Assembly (NCBI GenBank): GCA_920105625.2
Contig: OV050030.1
Location: forward strand, 97,419,152 to 97,483,151
Origin: Clusia tigrina
Taxonomy: Eukaryota; Arthropoda; Insecta; Diptera; Clusiidae
Direction: 5' to 3'
DNA: 64,000 bases
Part shown: in pieces, positions 54,656 to 64,000 of the stretch
Layout: every line of letters begins with the position of its first letter
How positions within the stretch are numbered: position 1 is the first letter of the stretch
Translations under genes and position numbers: made by a program
The notes under the pieces: generated by a model
Seen by the model: the letters and a program-made list of their open reading frames with translations, nothing else
What the model was told of the DNA's origin: nothing
Database searches by the model: none

Positions 54656-55190
54656 GCATTTCAACCCCTGCATGGTGTTGCTCATCCTCGTTTCACTTCT
54701 GGAATTCAAATTTGGTCGCTTTTGACTTCTCCCAATGTTGAAGGGATTCCTTCCTTCGCTATTAATTCTGTGGAATTAATTATTGGTCTGTTGAAATTTC
54801 TCACACCTTCTCTCCTGGGCGGATCAAGGCGCCTCGCTGCTGGCTGTCCATCTCAATTCTCTCATCCCATTCTGTGCCCATTAGGCACTGTCGACTTGTT
54901 TCATGACCATATGCTTGGCATTTGATACAGTAGGGCGTGTTTTTGCGTGTGAAGCACTCATCTCTTGTATGACCTGGCTTACGATAGAATGAACAAATGG
55001 GTTTTCTTTCCTTCTGTTGCGGAAAATGGCCCACAAACCTACCGATATCTCATTCGGTAGTTGTACCGCACCTGTATCTGCAGGCATGTCAGTCCAGCAG
55101 ATTCCACCTGCTGTCGTTCGCTGATGGATTGCTCCGTCAGCGGAAAAGTTTTCCAACTTCAGCAAGTATACCCACAGGAAAACAGTTAAG
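54656..55190 (-). pseudogene. gag: Gypsy copy 5 gag zinc-knuckle part
   Basis: The minus strand reads CSFYRKPGHTRDEC and CIKCQAYGHETSRQC, matching the Gag of the long element but with the second Cys of the first knuckle changed to Tyr. It continues upstream to about 55190, where copia sequence takes over. It is the right-hand part of the gypsy copy interrupted by the CR1 LINE. Confidence 0.85.
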
Positions 55191-56346
55191 ATGATTAAAT
55201 TCGTCTAAGGCCTCAGCATTAATATTGAAATATTTTAAGCTAGTATTCTTTGTGCCTTAGGTTGAAATTTGATGTGCAATTCATGCAGTAATTTATTAAT
55301 TATGTTAGATTTGGTGCCGCATGAAGTATATATGATATCGTTGTACGCTTCATATGTGAATACACATAAATCGGCCCACGACTGCTTAATACCGAAATCG
55401 TAGAGAAAGTTTACGATGTGTTTGTTACACTGTCGTGAAGCTTGTTTTAACCCATGCAAGCTTTTCTTGAGTAAACACACTCGATTATCCTGACCCAATC
55501 CTCTTAGCTGTTCCATGTAGATCGTTTCATCTAAATTTCCGCGCCTTTTTGACGTCAAATTGTATGATGTCCACACCTCGAGCTGCTGTAATAGCCAGTA
55601 CTGTTCTAACAGAATCATACTTGACAACAGGAGCGTAGATTTCACCTTAGTCGATCCGTTGGGTTTGAGAGCATCCAACCGTGCTTTGAATTTGTCGATA
55701 TCGCCATTGGACATAAATTTCTTTTTGAGAATCCAACTTTTGGTAATAAAAAGCATGCCGCTCGTTCGTTGAAACAAAATCCCCGTATTCTTCCTTTGAA
55801 GAGATTGTATTTCATCATTAATCGCCTCAATCCATTTGGCACAGTCTTCACTTGACATTGTCTCCTCTAGAGTTGATGGCTCTATGCACGCTACACACAA
55901 TTTAGCTACAGCTTCTTCAGCAGCTTTTTGTGTTATCTGCTCGCTCCTTAATGCATAAGGACTACGTGACGATTGCATTTTAACCTGTTATCATGATTTC
56001 TCTATTTTATAGATAATTGGTGATTGAACGTTCTCAGCTTTTTGATCGCTGCTTTGCTTGAATTCGTAGAACTCATTGACTGCAATATATTTTTCGTTGA
56101 ATTTTACGTCACGTCGGATGAGCACTTGTTTATTAATTGGATCAATAACTCTGTATGCTTTGCTTTCCTCGTTATAGCCAACCAAAATGCCATTAACTGT
56201 ATCTTTATCCCACTTAGTACGCTGCTCTTTTGGAATATGGATGCATGCATCGCTTCACGAACATGTGCCACAGATGGCATTTTATCAAATAATTTTTCGT
56301 ATGGAGTACGCTCGTAAATAACATTGGAAGCCGTTCTATTTTGTCA
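55191..56346 (-). pseudogene. Copia pol fragment (integrase-RT linker and RT)
   Basis: The frame at 55235-55978 (247 residues) spans the RT entry (CAKWIEAINDEIQSLQRKN, FKARLDALKPNG) and reaches VCLLKKSLHGLKQASRQC, the copia LYGLKQAxRxW motif. The YVDD box beyond it is not readable (FTYEAYNDIIYTSC). Upstream, 55991-56185 is the linker (VGYNEESKAYRVIDP). It is the uninterrupted counterpart of 13958-14800 and shows the empty target site of the Mdg3-like insertion. Confidence 0.85.
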
Positions 56347-59300
56347 ACTGTTGGCTATCCCTTATATGCACCTTACCAGCCTGACTGAGTACTGTAGTGC
56401 TCTGGGACACTGCAGTGAACAGTCAGGTAATATGAAGTCTAGCTAAGATTGGGGTACGACTCCACATGGTGCTTACGGGGAGCTCACTTTTATATGCTGC
56501 TCTCCTGTGGGTGACATGTAGCGCCGTATTCCAATCATAGTTAGGAGGTGTCTGGCGGTAGGCATAAAACGCTGGGGGTATGGTCCCTGAAGGAAAACCC
56601 AATATGGAGTTTCAAAAGAAGGAAAAAAAACTCGGGCTGGGATATCAGTCCAAACGTAGGTAGGAGAGGCAGCTGCTACCACCGACGGGCACAGTGAAGA
56701 AGTTAGTAACTGTGCCGCCAGTGGCTGCACTTCTGATGGGGTTGGAGAAGGCCCCAGTAGTCCGTAGAGACGCGGGCCACGACACAACACAACAATCGGT
56801 TGCCTGTGTCCTTGGGGACTCGGACCACGAAAGCGTTGCCAGCGTCAAAACTGCGGATGAAGATGGGCTTCTACTCTCTCCGGAGCTCCCCGCAGGTGCC
56901 AGTTCCACAAAGCAAGGGCTGCGGGGAAAACCGAAAAGCAGAGAGGGAATGAAGGCGAACGCTGCATACAAGGCACCGGTAAAGATCTGCGGTTGTCTAA
57001 CATTGAAGTCGGACCTCACGAAAGAGGAGAAGGAAAGGTAGGCTTGGGTCAAAGAGATTGTGGAGAAGGGACGGGTCCACTTTGCAGGTAACCCAGGATG
57101 CACATCCTCGGATCCGAAGTTCGCAAATCGGACAAAGCGCCACAAAAAGCGAAGGCCCCTCCACTAAGAGGCACAACCAAAAAGAAGAGGTTGCGGACAG
57201 AACCGAGTAGCCGGTGTAGGGAGTGTGTATTTGCGCCTTAAGAAGCGTCACCCGAATGACGAGAACACCAACACAGTCGAGACGGGAGAAGTGGAAGAGG
57301 AACTCGGTATCTAAGAGATCCTAGAAGCCTCCCTTAACCTGAATGATAAGTAGGTGACGGGAGAGATGGCGACTACAGCCAACCCCAAGAAAGAGCCGGA
57401 AACGACAGCTGAGAGTTCTGCAGATAAATCTCCATCACAAAAAAGTCTCTTCGGCCGAGCTCCTTCTCAATCTAGAGGAGTGCGGGTATGATGTGGCTCT
57501 GGTTCAGGAACCATGGATAGCATCGGGTCACGTGGTCTCTGGACTGAAGTCACCAAAATTTCCAAACATACATCCCGAGCAGATCAAATAAGGTAAGAAC
57601 GGCTGTATTGGTAAGGAAGAAGATGAATTCTAATATTCTATCCAACTTGTCTACAGGCAATCTGACCGTTGTCTCTGCTCCTGGCGTCCTGATACATGCC
57701 GCACGACGATGTAGCACCACCAATAAGCTTCAAAGGCTAGAAGAAAAAGCTAGCAGGGAAAAAATGGCCACCATCATAGGTTCGGACGCAAACGCCGACA
57801 TTAATGACGGAGGTGAGTAACTTTTTAACTTTATTATGCAAAGTAGTCTAAGTATTGCTAATCTGGGTGGAGAGCCAACATTTATAGGGCCCACCTCGAA
57901 AAACGTCTTGGACATCACGCTCCACACTAGCGGCAAAACAATGATGAGGGAGTGGAGAGTGCTCGATATACCGCCGCTCTCTGATCATAAGTACATTAAT
58001 TTTAAGGTAACTTTCTACCCAAAAATGCTTAGAAAACCCCTAAGAAATCCCAGGACACAAACTGGGATCTCCATAATAAATTATTTTAGCTGGTCAGGCC
58101 TAGCACGATTAAATCCCATATAGATCTCGGATAGAAATTCTGTCAATTGACCCACACTCTAACCCACGATTGCAGGGTCTCCTGCACACCAGTGTAAGGC
58201 GTAGACCCAAATCACCTTGGTGGAATAAAGAGTTGGGTTCTCAGAGGCGCTACCGATGTGAGATATTCAAACTAGCCAGGTTAGCTGATAGTAAAGTATG
58301 CTGGGGTGAATATAAAGATACGCTACGAATATACAAGAAAGAAGTGCGAAAAGCAAAATAAACTCCTGGAAGGAATATTGTGGCAATATCGAAAGGACGG
58401 GTGAGACGGCTAGAATAAGGAAGATGCTTGCAAAACATCCCATACAATGCCGAGGCTTATCCGTAAAGATAACGATGAATGAACATAAAGTTGTCAGTAA
58501 TCGCTTGAGGCGCTATATAATATATACAAAGGACGCTTGGCGTATAGCTATGTTCTGCTGAGCTGGAGAGAGCCACAGTTGAACTTATACCAAAAGCAAG
58601 TAAAAGCAACTCTCCTCAAAGGGCTACCGGTCACAGCATGCATATACCAAATACAGGTCCACGGAGACAGCACTACACTCATTAATTGTAAATGTTGCAA
58701 GGGCACTGATATAAAAAGAATACGCGCTAGGAGTATTTAACGATGGTGCTTTCAATAACGTCTCTACTGATGCCATCTTAGCTGGGCGATACAAGCAGGC
58801 CTAAGCGTCAACACGGAAAAAACTGGGCTGATACTTTTCAGTAGAATATATAAAAATCCCGCCGAGGAGACCACCAAAACTGAACAGTAGGGTACTCACT
58901 ATAAAAAGACACACCAAATTCTAAGAGGTAATAGTAGACAGTAAGCTTATATGGAAGCTCAATATGGAGGAAAGAGTAAAGAAAGCTACCAACGCTCTAT
59001 ATGATTGCAAAAAGAAGAAAGAAAACTTAGGAATAAATCTGACTGCAGTCCTGTGGAAAGAGTCCAAAGACTTGCGGAACTGTATGTGTCGGGGGCCTTA
59101 AGCAGTAAATCAACGGATGCCGGTAACACCACTCTCAAATTACCCCCAATCGACCTCTTTGCGGAAAGCCTTGCGGCAAAATCTGCGGGAAGGTTGACGG
59201 GCACGAAACAATTCTACCCCCGGCCCTTCGATCTTTGCTTTGTAGGTGGAAGTCTCACAGTCAATACTTAATATCTGACTCCTATTCTTAGCCTGCTGAA

Positions 59301-59977
59301 ACAAACAAAAACAACTATTGAAAAGGAGGGATGGCATAGCGGCATATATGCTATATGTAAAAACTTCAACCTATTCACGCACGGCTCGAAGATGGAGGAC
59401 GGGGTTGGAGCAGGTTGCTACTGCCCGAACTATATATGAAACAGCCGTTCAGACTACCAAATTACTGCAGCATCTTTCAAGCGGAAGTTTTTGCAGCATG
59501 GAAAGCCTCAGAGCGCGCCTGCATACCAGAAACTACAAACTCCACAGCAAACTTCTACATAGAGAGACAGGTTGCGATCAAAGCTTTAACTTCATGCTGT
59601 GCATCTTCTGGATATAATATCCAATGCATGGCAGCAACGGATAGACTGGCCATCAATCGGAAGCTACATATCTACTGGGATCCACGCCATTAGAACATAG
59701 AAGGAAAGGAGAGTGCTGATGCGATTGCTTAAAGCGGAATCTTACTACCAGCCGAGCAATTAGGTAACGTACTGAAGCCTCTAAGAAAGATCAATAGCCG
59801 TATTGAAGATGACATGATAAGAAAGATGAAAGAACGGGGAGTGTTGCAACATGTAGGATCGCAAAGCTCATGTACAGACCGTACGGCACTCAGATCGAAT
59901 TTTCGAAAAAGGATTGCAGAACGGTAGTAGGAGTATTCACAGGCCACTGTCTAATGGCGGTACATGCTGAAAGGATG
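56347..59977 (+). mobile_element. LOA-like LINE, third copy, longest
   Basis: It runs from the shared 5' edge through ORF1 (56694-57315, with a deletion of about 545 bp joining GAGTAGCC to the ORF1 end), the endonuclease (57465-58010), a damaged RT (58200-59050) and RNase H (59300-59870). It ends in FTGHCLMAVHAERMG near 59970. It shows that the plus-strand 5' halves and minus-strand RNase H pieces elsewhere are parts of one element family. Confidence 0.8.
57410..59977 (+). pseudogene. LOA-like LINE ORF2, third copy
   Basis: Endonuclease words: YDVALVQEPWIASG, IGSDANADINDGGE (the middle HHSLWGS is deleted) and LSDHKYINFKV. RT survives as scraps such as GAFNNVSTDAI near 58755. RNase H includes LFTHGSKMEDGVGAG, FQAEVFAAWKASERA and AKFYIERQVAIKAL-like sequence (Asp changed). 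The GNESAD ending is replaced by GKESAD near 59700. Many stops. Confidence 0.75.
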
Positions 59978-62709
59978 GGGGTCCCAGTCACTGCCTCCAA
60001 TATCCACCGATTCGTATCGAACCTTGGACAGGCGTAGATGATGTGTTCTGCATCCTCAGTCACGCGGCACGTCGGTCACAGCGGGTCTTCCACAATATTG
60101 AATCTATTCAAGTAGTGGCGAAAGCACCCATGGCCTGAAATCAGTTGCGTGGTGTAGAAGTCTGGGCACGCAAGGCCATTCTTGTACCACAATTTGATAT
60201 CTGGGATGAGTTTATGGGTCCATCTACCCTTGTCCGTCTCATCCCATTGTCTTTGCCACTTGCGCATCATCTGCTCTGTGGACTCTTCTATTTCCGCCGT
60301 GGTTGGTCTTTCACAATGTGTTTTATATAGTTGACCCAATCTCTCCGCCCTCATTGCAATCGGCGGCCTTTTCCCTATTACCGCAGCGGCCTCATCCGAC
60401 ACAGTTCTATATGCACTCACAACCCTAAGCGCGTTAATCCGCATTGCCTTCTTCAGAATCTTAAGAGCCATGAAACTTGCCCCGCACCAGATTGGTGCCG
60501 CTTATAGTGCAATCGAGTCAGCCAGCGTAGACAATATTCGCCTTTTGCGATCTCATGCTCCACCGATATTTGGTAGAATGTTTGATAGGGCTGTATCCAC
60601 CCTACTCACCTTGTCCGCAGTTCTCTTCGTGTGGTCCTTATAATTCAGTCTTTGGTCAAGTAGGACTCCAAGATACGTTAACGAGCTCTGTGACTTAATG
60701 TCAATTCCCGCTACATTAATTGTTATGTATTCGGCGGTTCTCCTTGGTGTAATGAGCACTGCTTCCGTTTTCTCTGCCGCGAGTTGCAGGCTGTGTTCGA
60801 GCAGCCAGAGTCGGATGCGTGCGATTGCAGCATTGTAGGTAAGCTCAAGTGTTGAAACTCTTTTCGATGTGACGACTAGCGCAATGTCGTCAGTATATCC
60901 TACTAAGGTTGCATGTTGTGGCATTGCGATATGAAGTACCCCATCATAAATAATAATTCATAGTGTTGGGCCCAGTACTGAACCTTGAGGTACGCCACCC
61001 ATCACCTTGTGATACTTTGGGCCTTCTTCTGTCTCGTACTGCAGTACTCTGTCCCTGAAATATTCGCGTATGACTCTGACTAAGTATGCTGGAGTATGAA
61101 ATGATTTTAGCGCTTATATGATGAGGTCCCACCTTGCGCTATTGAAAGCATTTCAGATGTCCAACGTGATGACCGCGCAATATCTCCGAGTGTTTATACT
61201 GCCCTCCGTGGCGTGTGATGCGATCGTTGTAACTTGTTTTATAGCGTCTATCGTTGATCTGCCGCGTCGGAAACCAAATTGAACCTTTGATAGCTTTGGA
61301 TCGACTATGATTTATAAGCGGGCGCAGAGTATACGTTCGAATATTTTGCCTACAGTGTCCAGCATACATAAGGGCCTGTACGCTGATTGCTCATCTGGCT
61401 TCTTCCCGGGCTTAAAAAAGAGAACCAATCGTTGCTTTTTCCACCCTTCTGTTAAGCACTCTGTATACATGCTTGCAAAGATTTGCGGACGCTCGTAGAT
61501 TGCAAGCTTCAGAGCAATGTTCGGAATACAGTCTGGCCCTGGCGCCTTCTTTTCTCCAATTCCAGCTGCCGCATCTAGTACTTCCTGTGCTGTTACCTCC
61601 GGGAAATCATTGACTATTACATCATACTCTGGGTACTCTGGTTTCTTCCTGCATTGGGAATAATGTCGCCACTATACCCCTTGACAGTACTGGGCATGTT
61701 GGTTGCGGCGCACTTGGATCATGGACCTGCCGCATAATTACCTTATATGCCTTACCCCATGGATCGTCATTTGCGGAGTCGATGAGCGGTAAGCACTCTT
61801 TTAACTGGCTGCAATTTCCATTCGGAGCTTTTTCCGTAGCTTGGCAAACTCATCATGAAGTTGTTCGAAGCCGGGTTTGCGCCATGCTCTTTGGCTTTTC
61901 CTTCTCTCCTTGATGCAGTTTGCTCTGATGTCTGCGATCTCGTCACTCCACCAGTAGACAGGCCTTCTTGGCAATGTGCCCTTTCTGGCCGGCATTGCTG
62001 CGTCACACGATTTCCTAATTGCTGCCATTGTGTTTGTTACTGCTGATGTGGCTGTGGCATTACTTATGGTCTCCATCCATCCCTTAGGTGTCGTGACTAT
62101 GGGTTCCGTTCGGATACTGCGACTTGTCTGTATTTCCATTACTAGCACCCGGTGATCGCTCTGTGTGTGCATCTTGCTTTTACTCCAGCCCATTTTCTTT
62201 GCCATGTTACTGCTGGCGAAGGCCAGGTCAATGATCGACGAGCTTCTGCCATTCTCAAATGTAGTCACGCCAGGGGTGTTCAGCAGCGATAGGTTTAGGG
62301 CTCTAATGAACTCCTCTAGTGCAGCTCCTCTTTTATTTGTGCTCTTGTAGCCCCAGGTGGCGGACCATTACTATATTTCTTTTCCCTTGTGCCTCCATTT
62401 GTACTGCGGTAAGCAGAATTTCGAATTCGCGGATATTGAGACGTGGAGGAGCGTAAATACTAAAAATGTACACACCTTTCACACGGACTCATGTATAGAA
62501 TTCGGCCGCTGGTGCCATCACTGCGCTGGTAGCCGATTGGCCTGCGACCCATACTGTCGCTGTACCCGTTAGATCCGCATACCACGAGTGCACATTTTCG
62601 GCTTTGTATGGTTCTGCTATAATAATAACATCCGCATCCACATCAGCCGCGTTCTGCCAAAGGAGAGCTGGTGCTGCGATTCAATGATTAAGATTTATTT
62701 CCAGTAATC
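59978..62709 (-). pseudogene. R1-type LINE ORF2 (endonuclease-RT)
   Basis: On the minus strand: ADVIIIAEPYKAE (endonuclease Glu region, about 62600), an SSIIDLAFAS and SDHRVLVMEIQT ending (61801-62268), then RT with GGVPQGSVLGPTL (about 60980-61020) and VGYTDDIALVV (YTDD active site, about 60880). The C-terminal cysteine region (HGCFRHYLNRF, then CRVTEDAEHIIYAC) ends near 59990. Frameshifts and stops occur throughout. It is cut off or joined to the LOA-like copy at about 59978, and no 3' UTR or tail is visible. Confidence 0.85.
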
Positions 62710-63981
62710 TTATGATGACGCCTTTGCGCCTGCATTGCATCTGCTGCTGTCAGTTGGTTGTGGACCGCTGCATTGTACACGTTTCGGAGTATTTGTGCAC
62801 TCCGCCGCCTTGTGTCCTGGTTCTGCGCAGTTTCTGTACAGGTTTGATCTGTCTGCACCGGTGCATTTGGAGGCTTGGTGACCGGTTTCCCAGCATCTGA
62901 AGCACTTGACTGTCTGTTCGACTTCGGTTATCGGACATCTTGTCCAGCCAAGACGGATGTATTTCTCAGCCATTGCTTTCTTTGCGTGGTCGGGTCTTAG
63001 TTGGATATATACGGTGCATGTGCCGTCTCGCCTACTCTTCGCCATATGTTTTGATTTCTCCATTACAACGATGCTTAGCTGCTTATTTAGATCAGCTGCG
63101 ATGTCTACCGGCGATTTTAGCTCCGGCATAACCCCTCGCACCTGAATCGTGACCATCTGCGTCTTGGCGTCTACTGTTACGCCTTGTCCTAAGACCTTGG
63201 CTAATTTAATTTCAAAGCACGTCGCTTTTGGTCCCCTCTTTAGCTCCATGAGCAAGTCCCCTTTCTGAGTCCGCCTGAGCCTTTTGACCGCAGGGCCAAG
63301 TTCCTGCAGTTCATGGCTGGTCTCTATTTTTCTAACTATCTCCACGAGGGATTCCTTGCCATCTGACTTTATAATGAAGGCATCGGGCTTCATCCTAAAT
63401 CCTGCTCGGTGTATTGGCTTGCGATTTGCGGTAACCTTCTGCCACCTATTTTTGTTTTGCGCTTTTGCCGCTGTCAACGCTACAGGCACTGGGTCTTTTC
63501 TCGGTTTATTTTTATTTCCCATATTTTGTACGCGTTTCTGCGTTGGTGCTGGTGTCTTCTTATCTTTTGCTTCCGATGCAGCTAGCGGTATAGTCGTTGT
63601 TACGCCCTGATCCCTTTTGGAAATGCGCTGCCTCTTAGATTTGGGCGTACTGCGTATTTCTTTTGGTGAGATCGGTGAACCCCTGACCCTGTTTGCTGGT
63701 ACCGGCGTCACGGTGAGAAGGTTCGCCGTTACTGCCGCTCTTCCTCTAATCGACTCCGCCTGGTGATTTCCAATTCTATCTAGAATTAGCAGCTCCGAGT
63801 GCTGACGACGTAGATCCAGCGTAGCCTCCACTACCTCCGTTTCAAGAATTTGGCGTCTCTTTACCACGTCTTCTAGCCTTTTTATAGCAGCTTCTATTTG
63901 TATCAGCAAGATAGTCCTCCTTTTGTTAATGCTGGCCAGATACTCGTTATCGTGTACTGATGGTTCCATGGTCTGCACCAT
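62710..63981 (-). CDS. R1-type LINE ORF1 (Gag-like)
   Basis: 423 residues from ATG 63979-63981. Residues 15-70 form a coiled coil (IKRLEDVVKRRQILETEVV), followed by a basic, Pro/Lys-rich middle and a conserved central domain (KSDGKESLVEIVRKIE, GDLLMELKRG). Zinc knuckles follow: CFRCWETGHQASKC is intact; LYRNCAEPGHKAAEC has Tyr for the first Cys. After the second knuckle the frame runs into a Ser/Ala tail, so the third knuckle looks frameshifted. It binds element RNA. It could be R1 or a close R1-group family. Confidence 0.85.
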   Translation of the reverse strand: MVQTMEPSVHDNEYLASINKRRTILLIQIEAAIKRLEDVVKRRQILETEVVEATLDLRRQHSELLILDRIGNHQAESIRGRAAVTANLLTVTPVPANRVRGSPISPKEIRSTPKSKRQRISKRDQGVTTTIPLAASEAKDKKTPAPTQKRVQNMGNKNKPRKDPVPVALTAAKAQNKNRWQKVTANRKPIHRAGFRMKPDAFIIKSDGKESLVEIVRKIETSHELQELGPAVKRLRRTQKGDLLMELKRGPKATCFEIKLAKVLGQGVTVDAKTQMVTIQVRGVMPELKSPVDIAADLNKQLSIVVMEKSKHMAKSRRDGTCTVYIQLRPDHAKKAMAEKYIRLGWTRCPITEVEQTVKCFRCWETGHQASKCTGADRSNLYRNCAEPGHKAAECTNTPKRVQCSGPQPTDSSRCNAGAKASS

Positions 63982-64000
63982 TTGCTCAAATGCGCCTATA

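Noticed and set aside
1..64000. CRISPR arrays, bacterial operons or a host protein gene
   Set aside because: Repeats are transposon-derived or microsatellite, and all recognisable domains are retrotransposon domains. No host exon could be supported.

Overview
The window looks like a stretch of insect, most likely dipteran, repeat-rich DNA (heterochromatin or a young transposon graveyard). I see no host protein gene. Nearly every coding signal belongs to a retrotransposon: Ty1/copia (initiator-tRNA-Met half-molecule primer site), two lineages of Ty3/gypsy, and LINEs of CR1, R1 and LOA-like type. This mixture, the A+T-rich spacers and the ATGTATGTACAT-type words fit flies. The species cannot be named from the sequence.

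Layout. 1-9010 and 17185-26998 are two copies of one duplicated block. In order, the block holds the 5' end of a minus-strand copia element (gag and LTR), the 5' half of a plus-strand LOA-like LINE, the 3' part of a LOA-like LINE in the opposite orientation, a spacer, a (TA)n run, an internally deleted minus-strand gypsy element (5' UTR, gag stub, RT, RNase H, integrase), another minus-strand LOA RNase H piece and a scrap of copia RT. Between the two copies lie the rest of the copia pol gene, an Mdg3-like gypsy element nested in it (9061-13957, target duplication TAAG) and an LTR-like insertion full of minisatellite (about 15310-16741).

The part of the block made of LOA RNase H, copia scrap, spacer, (TA)n and deleted gypsy recurs in tandem with a period near 5.1 kb. 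Units lie at about 4-9 kb, 21.3-27 kb, 27-32 kb and 32-46.6 kb. The last unit is split by a larger plus-strand gypsy element (32365-42888). That element has a truncated 5' LTR, a broken gag, nearly open PR, RT, RNase H and IN frames, and an unexplained, decayed reading frame after pol.

From 46580 to 47935 is unassigned DNA with short repeats, a nested hairpin and a tRNA-like sequence with A and B boxes. From 47936 to 55190 is a further minus-strand gypsy copy, split inside its gag zinc knuckle by an almost intact CR1-type LINE (50087-54651, probable target duplication TAAA). Then come a copia pol fragment (55191-56346), a third LOA-like LINE copy (56347-59977) and a minus-strand R1-type LINE (59978-64000).

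The genes form no host pathway. They are layers of retroelement insertion, deletion and later tandem duplication. The order of events can be read from the junctions: copia, then Mdg3-like insertion, then block duplication; and tandem units, then the plus-strand gypsy insertion, then its 5' truncation.
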